The translations under genes and the position numbers were made by a program. Shown here piece after piece: positions 1 to 7,621 of a stretch of DNA of 64,000 nt. The stretch spans positions 6,728,001 to 6,792,000 of the forward strand of contig NZ_JARUBF010000001.1 in assembly GCF_029626025.1 (NCBI RefSeq). The letters run 5' to 3'. The stretch is from Solwaraspora sp. WMMD406. GTDB taxonomy: Bacteria > Actinomycetota > Actinomycetes > Mycobacteriales > Micromonosporaceae. The notes beneath the pieces were generated by a model. The model had not been told where the DNA came from, made no database searches, and saw only the letters and a program-made list of their open reading frames with translations. Numbering within the stretch: position 1 is the stretch's first letter; every line of letters begins with the position of its first letter.

Positions 1-756
1 GGCGTACGTGCCGGTGTCCTCGCCGGTGATCGCACCGAGCGCGGCGACGTTGTCCGCCCAGTCGTCGAATTCGAAGTCGACGACGTTGTCCGGCCGGAAC
101 GTGGTGATCACCCGGCCACCGGGGCCACCCCAGCCGTCGGCGGCGAGCTTGGCGTGCCGGCCGAGATCGTCCAGGGGTGATTCGGTGGTGGCCAGCACCT
201 CGATGCGGAAACGCTCGAACAGGGCCCGGGGCCGGTACGCCGGTTCGGTCAGCTTCGCCGCGATGGTGTCGTAGACCTCGTCGGCGGTCCGCGCGTTCAG
301 CCCGACCGTCACGCCGAAGACCTCGGCGAAGGTCTTCTCCAGCCACAGCCGCGACGGGGTGCCCCGGAACAGGTGCCAGTTGGCGGCGAGTCGCCGCCAG
401 ATGGTCCGCCCGTCGGTCTCGGTGGCGTAGTCGCCGTCGCCGGCCGGTGGCCGTGGCCGGGTGCCAGGCCGGGTCGGTACGCCGAGCTCACCCGGGGGGA
501 TGCCCTGGCTCAGCAGCATCCGGGTCACGTAATGATCGGGTACGACGAGCAGCCGGGCCGGGTCCGGGAACGGCTCGTCGTCGGCGAGCAGCGCTGGGTC
601 GACGTGGCCGTGCGGCGAGATGATCGGCAGGTCCCGCGCGTGCGCGTACAGTTCGCGGGCGATCGCCCGCTGGGCGGGCTCGGCCGGGAAGAGCAGGTCG
701 GCCCGGGAGCCGGAGGCACCGGTCGGGTCGACGGCCGGATCGGGTGGGGAGGACAC
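1..756 (-). CDS. uxaC: Uronate (glucuronate/galacturonate) isomerase, 5' part only
   Basis: The first 252 residues of a metal-dependent isomerase that interconverts D-glucuronate/D-fructuronate and D-galacturonate/D-tagaturonate in the cytoplasm; the 3' end lies beyond base 1. The N terminus reads FPAEPAQRAIARELYAHA followed by LPIISPHGHVDP, whose HGH metal-binding motif is diagnostic for the UxaC branch of the amidohydrolase fold. Also visible are DHYVTRMLLSQG and a WHLFRGTPSRLW segment, both typical. The family is about 470 aa, so roughly half is present. GTG at 756 was chosen because GAGGAG lies 9 bases upstream and the homologous region begins about 20 residues later. It is downstream of the Gfo/Idh oxidoreductase on the same strand with a 139-bp repeat-containing gap, so cotranscription is likely. 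The family assignment is confident; which uronate is the substrate is not. Confidence 0.9.
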   Translation of the reverse strand, partial: MSSPPDPAVDPTGASGSRADLLFPAEPAQRAIARELYAHARDLPIISPHGHVDPALLADDEPFPDPARLLVVPDHYVTRMLLSQGIPPGELGVPTRPGTRPRPPAGDGDYATETDGRTIWRRLAANWHLFRGTPSRLWLEKTFAEVFGVTVGLNARTADEVYDTIAAKLTEPAYRPRALFERFRIEVLATTESPLDDLGRHAKLAADGWGGPGGRVITTFRPDNVVDFEFDDWADNVAALGAITGEDTGTYA

Positions 757-788
757 GGAAGCAAGCTCCTCGCGGGTACGGGGTAGGG

Positions 789-872
789 GTCGGTATCGGT
801 GTCGGTATCGATGTCGGACCTGAGTCTCCGTGTCGATGTCGGACCGGAGTGTCGATGTCGATGTCGGACCGG
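789..872. repeat. Degenerate 25-bp-period tandem repeat
   Basis: The gap between the oxidoreductase and uxaC holds GTCGATGTCGGACC at about 807-820 (first base variant), 832-845 and 857-870, exactly 25 bp apart, preceded by GTCGGTATCG-type half units. No gene is seen in the gap. It may be slippage-prone spacer or a mRNA structure; no function is shown. Confidence 0.7.
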
Positions 873-895
873 GGTCGAGGCCAGGGGCGGTACGG

Positions 896-2224
896 TCAGT
901 CGACCGTGAGCAGGTCGGCGACCTGGACGGGCTGGCCGGTCTCGAAGGACCGGTTGGCGGCCAGGCCGGTGAGCAGGGCGAGTGCGCCGTCGCGGGCGGT
1001 GGCGGCCCGGCCCATCGGGTCGGTCTCGCCACCGAAGAGCACGGCGGTCATCTTGGCGTCGGCGCCGCCGTGCCCGGCCCGGGTGTAGCCCGCGACCGGC
1101 ACCTGGCGGGGCTGTTCCCAGAACGGCCGTACGGTGATCTTTGCCCAGCCTTCCTCGACGGCCGCCTGGACGCCGTGCAGCGCGGCGCCCTTGAGTTCTC
1201 CGGCGGCGTACGGGCTGACGAAGTCGCTCTCCACCACCTCCAGTTCGAGCCGACCCCGGCTGCCGTTGAACATCACCCGGTAGCCCTCCCAGGGGGCGTA
1301 CGCGGTGAGGTGGTAGGTCATCGTGGCGCCGGTCGAATAGGTGGCCAACACCGACATGTCGTCCTCGATGGTCACCCCGGGGGCGAACACGTTGCGGTCG
1401 CGGTGGTAGCCGTCCTCGGCCTCGGCTTCCAGGTAGAGCGCGCGTAGCTGCGGGTGGGCCGCCAACTGCAGGGCGAACGGATCTCCGGCGGCGGCGACCT
1501 CGCCGTGCGCCCGGTCGTAGTCGCGGGCGTAGCCGTGCCGGCGACCGGGTTCGCCGTAGAAGAACAGCCGGCCGGCCGCGTAGACCCGCACCGGGACCGC
1601 GTCCAGCCACCAGTTGACCAGGTCGAAGTGGTGGCTGGCCTTGTGCACCATCAGGCCGCCGGAGTTGGCCTTCTCGCGATGCCAGCGGCGGAAGTAGTCG
1701 GCACCGTGCCGCACGTCGAGCAGCCATTCGAAGTGGACCGAGCCCACCTCGCCGATCTCGCCGTCGGCGAGCACCTGACGGACCCGTTCGTGCAACGGGT
1801 TGTAGCGATAGTTGAAGGCGACCCGCACGGTGCGCCCGGTCTCGGCGACCGCGTCGAGGATCCGTTGGCAGCGGGCCACGTCGACGGTCATCGGCTTCTC
1901 GGTGATCACGTCGCAGCCGGCGTGCAGGGCGGTGACGATGTATTCGTCGTGTACCCGGTCGACGGTGGTGACCAGCGCGACGTCGACTCGTTCCTTGGCC
2001 AGCATGGTGCCGAAGTCGGCGGCCGGGTAGGTGGCCACGGCGTCCCGGCCGAACTCCTCCAGCCAGGCGTTGTGCGCGTCCATCCGAGCCTGGTTGAGGT
2101 CGCAGAAGGCGACGAGTTCCGCGCTGTCCCGGTGGTCGAGCACCAGGGAGCGGACGAACATCTCGGCACGGGCGCCGGTGCCGACGAGCGCGTAGCGCAG
2201 CCGCCGATCAGGTTCTGGGGACAT
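896..2224 (-). CDS. Gfo/Idh/MocA family oxidoreductase
   Basis: A 442-aa NAD(P)-dependent sugar or uronate dehydrogenase-like protein, presumed cytoplasmic. The N terminus has a Rossmann fold (YALVGTGARAEMF, residues about 10-22), the family TEKPM motif near residue 100, and a C-terminal alpha/beta domain with HKASHHFDLVNWW, which resembles the catalytic His region of the family. ATG at 2224 was preferred over an upstream start at 2293 because GGAGG lies about 9 bases before it and the Rossmann strand starts at the usual distance. It is transcribed toward uxaC and divergently from the LacI regulator, and the palindrome at 2244-2261 lies just upstream of its start. The substrate cannot be read from sequence; a sugar-acid or cyclitol derivative is inferred from the neighbours. 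Confidence 0.88.
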   Translation of the reverse strand: MSPEPDRRLRYALVGTGARAEMFVRSLVLDHRDSAELVAFCDLNQARMDAHNAWLEEFGRDAVATYPAADFGTMLAKERVDVALVTTVDRVHDEYIVTALHAGCDVITEKPMTVDVARCQRILDAVAETGRTVRVAFNYRYNPLHERVRQVLADGEIGEVGSVHFEWLLDVRHGADYFRRWHREKANSGGLMVHKASHHFDLVNWWLDAVPVRVYAAGRLFFYGEPGRRHGYARDYDRAHGEVAAAGDPFALQLAAHPQLRALYLEAEAEDGYHRDRNVFAPGVTIEDDMSVLATYSTGATMTYHLTAYAPWEGYRVMFNGSRGRLELEVVESDFVSPYAAGELKGAALHGVQAAVEEGWAKITVRPFWEQPRQVPVAGYTRAGHGGADAKMTAVLFGGETDPMGRAATARDGALALLTGLAANRSFETGQPVQVADLLTVD

Positions 2225-2243
2225 GCTGCTCCGCCTCCGGTTG

Positions 2244-2261
2244 GCTGCAAAGGTTTGCAGC
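2244..2261. promoter_or_regulatory. LacI-type operator-like palindrome
   Basis: GCTGCAAA and TTTGCAGC form perfect 8-base arms around a GG centre, in the leader of the minus-strand oxidoreductase. TTTGCA-type palindromes are typical of LacI/GalR regulators, and a lacI-type gene starts 255 bp away. Binding is inferred. Confidence 0.65.
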
Positions 2262-2387
2262 AGAAGCTGCCACGCGACGGACACCTTCGTCAATGGATCC
2301 TCTCAAACTGGAGACATTTGCCCTGTTTCACGAGGTTTTGAACACCCAACAGGACGTCGGTCGCAACAAAGCCGTAATCGAAGACCG

Positions 2388-2416
2388 TTGACACATGAGC
2401 AACCGTTTGCATTAAT
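2388..2416 (+). promoter_or_regulatory. Promoter with operator in the spacer (lacI-ABC operon)
   Basis: TTGACA at 2388-2393 and ATTAAT at 2411-2416 are separated by 17 bp. The spacer contains GCAACCGTTTGC (2399-2410), an imperfect palindrome related to the 2244-2261 site. A repressor bound there would block RNA polymerase, suggesting autoregulation of the downstream lacI-type gene and importer genes. Confidence 0.6.
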
Positions 2417-2515
2417 TGGCGGACCAACGTGACCCCAGCCACACCGGTCACCGTCCACACCACCGGTCACCGCCCACGTCACCGGGCGGCGACCACCGAG
2501 ACCGAAGGGCTACGC

Positions 2516-3550
2516 GTGCCAGCCACCATTCGCGACGTCGCGCGGGCCTCCGGAGTGCACATCTCCACCGTCTCCCGCACGTTCTCGGCACCGCACCTGG
2601 TCAACCCGGAGACCCGCAGCCGCGTGCTGGCCTGCGCGGAACACCTCGGTTACCGCCCCAACCGGGCCGCCCGAGCACTGATCACCGGACGCACCCACAA
2701 CATCGGGCTGATCGTCGCCGACATCGCCAACCCGTTCTTCCCGCCCCTGATCAAGGCGGCGGAGAGCCAGGCCCGCCACCGGGACTACCACATCTTCGTC
2801 ACGGACACCAACGAGGATCCGGCAGCCGAGGAAGAGCTGGTCCACGCCCTGGCCAAGCAGGTCGACGGGGTGCTGCTCTGCAGCCCCCGGATGAGCAACA
2901 GCCTGATCGAGCAGCTCAGCCGGGACGTGCCGCTCGTCGTCATCAACCGTCAGGTCACCGGCCTGCCGACCGTGGTGATGGACGTCGGCCAAGGCGCCCG
3001 GCTGGCCGTGGAACACCTGATCGGGCTGGGACACCGCCGGATCGCCCTGCTCGGTGGCCCGCGTGGTTCCTGGACCAACCGGGAGATCCGCCGGACCGCG
3101 TTGGCCGCCGCCCGCGGCGCCGACGTCACCTTGACCGTCATCGGCCCCAACCCGCCCACCGAGGGCGGCGGCATCGCCGCGGCGGACCAGGTCCGCCGCG
3201 CGGAGGTCACCGCCGTCCTCGCCTACAACGACCTGATGGCGATCGGCCTGATCGAAGGGCTCGACGCGCACGGGATCATGGTGCCCCGGGACGTCAGCGT
3301 GGTCGGCATCGACGACATCGCGCTGAGCCGGCTCACCCGCCCCAAATTGACGACGGTGGCCACACCCAACGCGGCCGCCGGCCGGGCGGCCGTCGACATG
3401 CTGCTCCAGCATGGCGACGACCGTCGCACCACCGCCCAGGTAACGCTCCAGACCGAGTTGGTCATCCGCGACTCGACGGGCCCGGGACCGCACAGCCATG
3501 CGGACCCGGGCTACGTGGCTGCCGCCGCACCGGTCGACGTCGCCTCCTAA
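2516..3550 (+). CDS. LacI family transcriptional regulator
   Basis: A 344-aa repressor-type regulator. Residues 3-50 form the classic helix-turn-helix (ATIRDVARASGVHISTVSRTF) with the hinge region (NRAARAL), followed by a periplasmic-binding-protein-like effector domain (NIGLIVADIANPFFPPLI, then VVGIDDIALSRL and a C-terminal LTTVATPN segment). GTG at 2516 was chosen over an upstream GTG at 2429 because family members begin 2-4 residues before the helix-turn-helix and AAGGG lies 6 bases upstream. The importer gene follows after 18 bp, so it is probably the first gene of the operon and controls it and the divergent oxidoreductase/uxaC genes through the palindromes at 2244 and 2399. The effector is likely a sugar or uronide. 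Confidence 0.92.
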   Translation: MPATIRDVARASGVHISTVSRTFSAPHLVNPETRSRVLACAEHLGYRPNRAARALITGRTHNIGLIVADIANPFFPPLIKAAESQARHRDYHIFVTDTNEDPAAEEELVHALAKQVDGVLLCSPRMSNSLIEQLSRDVPLVVINRQVTGLPTVVMDVGQGARLAVEHLIGLGHRRIALLGGPRGSWTNREIRRTALAAARGADVTLTVIGPNPPTEGGGIAAADQVRRAEVTAVLAYNDLMAIGLIEGLDAHGIMVPRDVSVVGIDDIALSRLTRPKLTTVATPNAAAGRAAVDMLLQHGDDRRTTAQVTLQTELVIRDSTGPGPHSHADPGYVAAAAPVDVAS

Positions 3551-3568
3551 CCCCAAGGAGTGAGCGCA

Positions 3569-4918
3569 ATGCACCCCGCAACATCACCAGCGGCGAACAC
3601 GCCTGCCACGCGTGCTCACCGTACCCCTTTCGGCCGACGTCACCTGCTGCGCGGCATCGCCGCGACCGCCGTCGTGCCGCTGGTCCTCGGCGTCGCCGCC
3701 TGCGGCGACGATGAGGCATCGACCGACCCGAACGCACCGGTCACCGTCGAGTTCTTCTGGTGGGGTGGTGAGGCCCGGGCCGAACTCACCCAACAGGCCC
3801 TCGACCTCTACCAGGAGAAGAACCCCAACGTCACCATCAACCCCACCTGGCAGGCCTTCACCGGCTACTACGACAAGCTGGCCACCATCTCGGCCGGCGG
3901 CAACGCGCCGGACATCTTCCAGATCGACGACAACGGTCTGGCCGAGTACGCCGGCCGCAACGTCACCCTGGACCTGACCGAGTACGTCTCCTCCGGTGAC
4001 ATCGACCTGAGCAACCACCCGGAGAGCCTGACCCAGTACGGCCAGATCGACGACAAGCAGGTCGCGGTCGCCGCCGGCGAGAACACCCCGGCCCTGGTGT
4101 ACGACAAGACCAAGATCGCCGAGCTCGGGGTGGCCGAGCCGGAGACCGGCTGGACCTACGAACAGTTCATCGAGTGGGGCGCCGAGGTCACCGCCAAGGC
4201 CGGCGGGAACTACTGGGGCGCGATGGACCCGAGCGCCGACTACAAGGCACTCTGGCTCTGGCTGCGGGCCCAGGACAAGGAGTTCTACAACGGCTCCGAG
4301 CTCGGCTTCACCGAGGCCGACCTGGTCGAGTGGTTCCAGATGTGGCTCGACGCCCGGGAAGCCGGCGCCACCCCACCGGCCGACATCGTCCACGAGGCCG
4401 TCGGCGGCGGCGTCTCCGACCAGCTGGTGGTGACCGGCAAGGGCGCCACCTCGTTCATGTGGTCCAACCAACTCGCCGAGCTGGGCAAGTCGACAAGCAA
4501 CGAACTCGGCGTCGCCGCCTACCCCGGCGACCCCAAGGGCCAGTGGGCCCGCGCCTCGCTCTACTGGGCCGGATCCCGGACCACCGACCACCCCGAGGTC
4601 GTCGCCGACATCATCGACTTCCTGGTCAACGACCCGGAGGCGGCGGAAATCCTCGGCGTGGACCGTGGTCTGCCCTCCAACCTCGACAACCGTACGGCCG
4701 TCGAAGGCACGCTCGACGACCCGTACATGACGATGACCGTCGAGTTCGAAAACGAGCTGATCCCGCAAATGGGCGACGCGCCGTCGCCGCCGCCGCAGGG
4801 CCACGGACCGCTGCGGTCGACCCTGGTCACCGTCGCGGAAAGCGTCACCTACGGCCAGGCGAGCCCCGCCGACGCCGCAGCCGAGTTCTTCCGGCAGGCC
4901 GCCGCTACCCTCGAGTAG
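3569..4918 (+). CDS. Carbohydrate ABC transporter substrate-binding lipoprotein
   Basis: A 449-aa extracytoplasmic binding protein of the family-1 (MalE/UgpB) type. The N terminus carries a twin-arginine motif (GRRHLLRG), a hydrophobic stretch and the lipobox LGVAAC near residue 35-48, so export by Tat and lipid anchoring are predicted. The mature part begins VTVEFFWWGG and shows typical blocks such as GNAPDIFQIDD. ATG at 3569 is preferred to GTG 3560 because AAGGAG is 8 bases upstream of the ATG. It is followed by a long hairpin and then two permease genes. No ATP-binding subunit is encoded here; many actinobacterial importers share a common MsiK-type ATPase, which is the likely explanation. 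The ligand is unknown; an oligouronide or plant oligosaccharide is inferred from uxaC nearby. Confidence 0.92.
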   Translation: MHPATSPAANTPATRAHRTPFGRRHLLRGIAATAVVPLVLGVAACGDDEASTDPNAPVTVEFFWWGGEARAELTQQALDLYQEKNPNVTINPTWQAFTGYYDKLATISAGGNAPDIFQIDDNGLAEYAGRNVTLDLTEYVSSGDIDLSNHPESLTQYGQIDDKQVAVAAGENTPALVYDKTKIAELGVAEPETGWTYEQFIEWGAEVTAKAGGNYWGAMDPSADYKALWLWLRAQDKEFYNGSELGFTEADLVEWFQMWLDAREAGATPPADIVHEAVGGGVSDQLVVTGKGATSFMWSNQLAELGKSTSNELGVAAYPGDPKGQWARASLYWAGSRTTDHPEVVADIIDFLVNDPEAAEILGVDRGLPSNLDNRTAVEGTLDDPYMTMTVEFENELIPQMGDAPSPPPQGHGPLRSTLVTVAESVTYGQASPADAAAEFFRQAAATLE

Positions 4919-4935
4919 ACCCGCCGGGCATCCCG

Positions 4936-4981
4936 GTCGTGGTGCCCGTGCCGGCGTGTACGCCGGCACGGGCACCACGAC
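4936..4981 (+). terminator. Perfect 21-bp stem-loop between binding protein and permease genes
   Basis: A 21-base left arm (4936-4956) and its exact complement (4961-4981) enclose a TGTA loop; the arms include GTGGTGCCCGTGCC. It starts 18 bp after the binding-protein stop and has no T-tract. It may protect the binding-protein message or partly terminate transcription, giving more binding protein than permease. Confidence 0.8.
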
Positions 4982-5007
4982 CCACGACCGCAGAGAGGAG
5001 CCAGCTC

Positions 5008-6000
5008 GTGGCCCTGACCACGAAACCCGGCCCGGCCACGACCACGACAGCACCCGCCGACCCGCAGCGCAAGCGGCGAGGCAGCGCCAAGGGCGGCAGC
5101 CGGCGACACGGCGAAGGCCTCGCCGGGTACGTCTTCCTGTCCCCCTGGTTGCTGGGGTTGATGGCGATCACCGCCTTCCCCATGCTGTTCTCGCTGTACC
5201 TCAGCTTCACCAACTACGACATCCTGTCGTCCTGGGAGTTCGTCGAGTGGGTAGGCTTCGACAACTACTGGGACCTGTTCACCACCGACCAGACGTTCCG
5301 CCACTCGGTGTGGGTCACCCTGGTGTTCGCCTTCGTCGCCGTACCGCTGAAGTTGGCCGCCGCGCTCGGCGTCGCGCTGCTGCTCAACCGGGAGTTTGGC
5401 GGCGTCGGCCTGTTCCGCAGCCTGTTCTACCTGCCGTCGCTGCTCGGCGGCAGCGTCGCGCTGGCGCTCATCTGGCGGGCGATGTTCAGCGGCGACGGTG
5501 CCTTCAACGACTTCCTCGGACTGTTCGGCATCGCCGGACAACCGTGGGTCAACGACCCCGACTGGGCGTTGGAGACCCTCATCGTGCTGGCCGTCTGGCA
5601 GTTCGGCGCGCCGATGGTGATCTTCCTCGCCGGACTCAAGCAGGTGCCCGTCGAGCTGTACGAGGCGGCTTCGGTCGACGGGGCCGGCAAGATCCGGCAG
5701 TTCTTCAACGTGACCCTGCCGATGCTCTCCCCGGTGATCTTCTTCAACCTCGTGCTGGAGACGATCAACGGCTTCCAGGGCTTCACCGCCGCCTTCGTGA
5801 TCAGCAACGGCACCGGCGGCCCGGTGGACTCCACGATGCTCTACACCCTGTACCTCTACGAGAAGGGCTTCACCGAGTTCCAGATGGGGTACGCGTCCGC
5901 CCTGGCCTGGGTCTTCCTGATCGCCATCGGCCTGATCACCGTGCTGTTCTTCAGCACCGGACGCTTCTGGGTGCACTACTCGGACGGAGAGAACGACTGA
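5008..6000 (+). CDS. Carbohydrate ABC transporter permease (MalF type)
   Basis: A 330-aa inner-membrane permease with about six transmembrane segments, starting at LAGYVFLSPWLLGLMAITAF after a basic cytoplasmic tail of some 35 residues. The EAA loop that contacts the ATPase reads ELYEAASVDGAGKIRQFFNV near residue 218-237. GTG at 5008 was chosen because GAGAGGAG lies 7 bases upstream and it follows the hairpin at 4936-4981. Its stop overlaps the start of the next permease (TGATG), so the two are translationally coupled. It pairs with the product of 6000-6884 to form the channel. Confidence 0.93.
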   Translation: MALTTKPGPATTTTAPADPQRKRRGSAKGGSRRHGEGLAGYVFLSPWLLGLMAITAFPMLFSLYLSFTNYDILSSWEFVEWVGFDNYWDLFTTDQTFRHSVWVTLVFAFVAVPLKLAAALGVALLLNREFGGVGLFRSLFYLPSLLGGSVALALIWRAMFSGDGAFNDFLGLFGIAGQPWVNDPDWALETLIVLAVWQFGAPMVIFLAGLKQVPVELYEAASVDGAGKIRQFFNVTLPMLSPVIFFNLVLETINGFQGFTAAFVISNGTGGPVDSTMLYTLYLYEKGFTEFQMGYASALAWVFLIAIGLITVLFFSTGRFWVHYSDGEND

Positions 6001-6884
6001 TGGCCACCCACGCTGCTCCGATCGCCCGCCGCCGCGCCACCGGTCGCCAGTCCTCCGGGCTGCGCAGCCTGGTCCGGGTGCTGATCCTGGTCGTCATCCT
6101 GATCGTGGTGCTCTACCCGCTGGTCTGGGTGCTCGGCTCGTCACTGAAGTCGCAGACCGAGGTGGCCAGCAACCTGTCGGTGATTCCGCAGGACCCGACC
6201 TGGGCCAACTACCCCGACGGCTGGAACTACCTCCAGAACATCTCGTTCGGCCGGTTCTTCTGGAACAGCACGGTGATCTCGGTGGCGACGGTGATCGCCA
6301 ACGCGGTCTCCTGCCTGCTGGCGGCGTACGCCTTCGCCCGGCTGAAGTTCCGGGCCCGCAAGGTCTGGTTCGCCATCATGATCGGCACCCTGCTGCTGCC
6401 CAGCCACGTACTGATCGTGCCGCAGTACATCATGTTCAACACGTTCGGCTGGATCGACACCCCACTGCCGTTGATCGTGCCGAAACTACTCGCCACCGAG
6501 GCGTTCTTCGTCTTCCTGATGGTGCAGTTCATGCGCGGCATCCCCCGGGAACTCGACGACGCCGCCAAGATCGACGGATGTTCCCCGTTCGGGGTGTTCC
6601 GGTACGTGATCCTGCCGCTGGCCCGACCGGCGCTGGTCACCACCGCCATCTTCTCGTTCATCTGGACCTGGAACGACTTCCTCACCCAGCTGATCTACCT
6701 GCCGAGCGTGGAAAGCTACACCGTTCCGATCGGGCTACGACTGTTCATCGACTCGACCGGACAGACCTCGCTCGGGCCGATGTTCGCCATGTCCGTACTC
6801 TCCTTGCTGCCGGTGTTCCTTTTCTTCCTGGCCTTCCAGAAGATGCTGGTGCAGGGCATCAACACCAGCGGCCTCAAGGGGTGA
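6000..6884 (+). CDS. Carbohydrate ABC transporter permease (MalG type)
   Basis: A 294-aa permease with six predicted membrane helices. The EAA loop reads ELDDAAKIDGCSPFGVFRYV around residue 184-203, and the C terminus ends QKMLVQGINTSGLKG, a hallmark of MalG-like subunits (the terminal GxxxGAxKG-like tail). The ATG overlaps the upstream stop by one base. Forms the membrane channel with the preceding protein. The substrate follows that of the binding protein. Confidence 0.93.
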   Translation: MATHAAPIARRRATGRQSSGLRSLVRVLILVVILIVVLYPLVWVLGSSLKSQTEVASNLSVIPQDPTWANYPDGWNYLQNISFGRFFWNSTVISVATVIANAVSCLLAAYAFARLKFRARKVWFAIMIGTLLLPSHVLIVPQYIMFNTFGWIDTPLPLIVPKLLATEAFFVFLMVQFMRGIPRELDDAAKIDGCSPFGVFRYVILPLARPALVTTAIFSFIWTWNDFLTQLIYLPSVESYTVPIGLRLFIDSTGQTSLGPMFAMSVLSLLPVFLFFLAFQKMLVQGINTSGLKG

Positions 6885-6889
6885 CAAAC

Positions 6890-7519
6890 GTGACGACAGC
6901 GGGGCGGGACGCCGAGCCGGTCGACGAACCGGCACCGGTGTCCCGCCCCGACTGGCGGGACACCCTGCGGGCCGCCGCCGACCTCGCGCTGCTCGGCATC
7001 GTCACCACGATCGCCGCGATCCCGATCGTCACCACGGGTGCGGCGCTGGCCACCGCCAGTACGGCGATCCACAGGTGGACCGTCGACGGCAGCTGGCCGA
7101 GCCTCGGCGACCTGCTGCGCGGATTCTGGCGGGCCCTGCTGCCCGGTGCCGTCGCCACCCTCGCCGGCCTCGCCGCGTTCGCCTTGCTCGGCGGCAACCT
7201 GGTGCTCATCTCCGCCGGGGTGGTGCCCGGCGGAGCCGTCATGCTGGTCGGCACGCTGCTGCTGATCGCGGTCACCGCCGGACTGGCCGGCACCGTCGTG
7301 GTGCAGGTCGGCCGCCAAGACGGTACGGGTTGGCGGGCCGCCACCCTCACGGCCTGGGGGTTCGCCCAGCACCGGCCGCTGGTGGTGCTCGCCGCCGCCG
7401 GCGTGGTCAGCCTCGCCGCGCTGCTGGCCGGCCTGGCGATGCCGCTGCTGGCCCCGATCCTGCTCGGCTACACACTGTTCGGGCTGCACACGGCGCTGCG
7501 CCGACTCGCGTCGGGCTGA
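6890..7519 (+). CDS. DUF624/YesL-like integral membrane protein
   Basis: A 209-aa protein with about five hydrophobic helices (LALLGIVTTIAAIPIVTTG near residue 30, then paired helices around 90-150 and 165-200). The N-terminal segment and the W-x-DLLRGFWRAL region resemble DUF624 proteins such as Bacillus YesL, which sit in rhamnogalacturonan and other oligosaccharide importer operons; their biochemical role is not known. GTG at 6890 has AAGGGG 8 bases upstream; a GTG at 6881, overlapping the previous stop, is a possible alternative. Last gene of the lacI-importer operon. The membrane location is clear; the family call is moderate. Confidence 0.7.
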   Translation: MTTAGRDAEPVDEPAPVSRPDWRDTLRAAADLALLGIVTTIAAIPIVTTGAALATASTAIHRWTVDGSWPSLGDLLRGFWRALLPGAVATLAGLAAFALLGGNLVLISAGVVPGGAVMLVGTLLLIAVTAGLAGTVVVQVGRQDGTGWRAATLTAWGFAQHRPLVVLAAAGVVSLAALLAGLAMPLLAPILLGYTLFGLHTALRRLASG

Positions 7520-7609
7520 GCACCCGGCTGAGCACCCGGCTGAGCGCCCGGCTGAGCGCCCGGCTGAGCGCCCGGCTGAGCGCCCGGTTGAACGTTGGGC
7601 TGAGCGCCA
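7514..7609. repeat. 12-bp tandem repeat, 8 units
   Basis: Units of GGCTGAGCGCCC (the first two have GGCTGAGCACCC, the seventh GGTTGAACGTTG) run head to tail from the stop codon of the DUF624 gene into the convergent gap before the Hsp70-like gene. No ORF uses it beyond the stop. Probably slippage-generated spacer between convergent genes. Confidence 0.85.
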
Positions 7610-7621
7610 AGCCCAGACCGT

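Noticed and set aside
525-1727. A 400-codon minus-strand frame overlapping uxaC and the oxidoreductase
   Set aside because: Its translation is arginine/proline-rich, and both real genes are recognised in other frames on the same strand.
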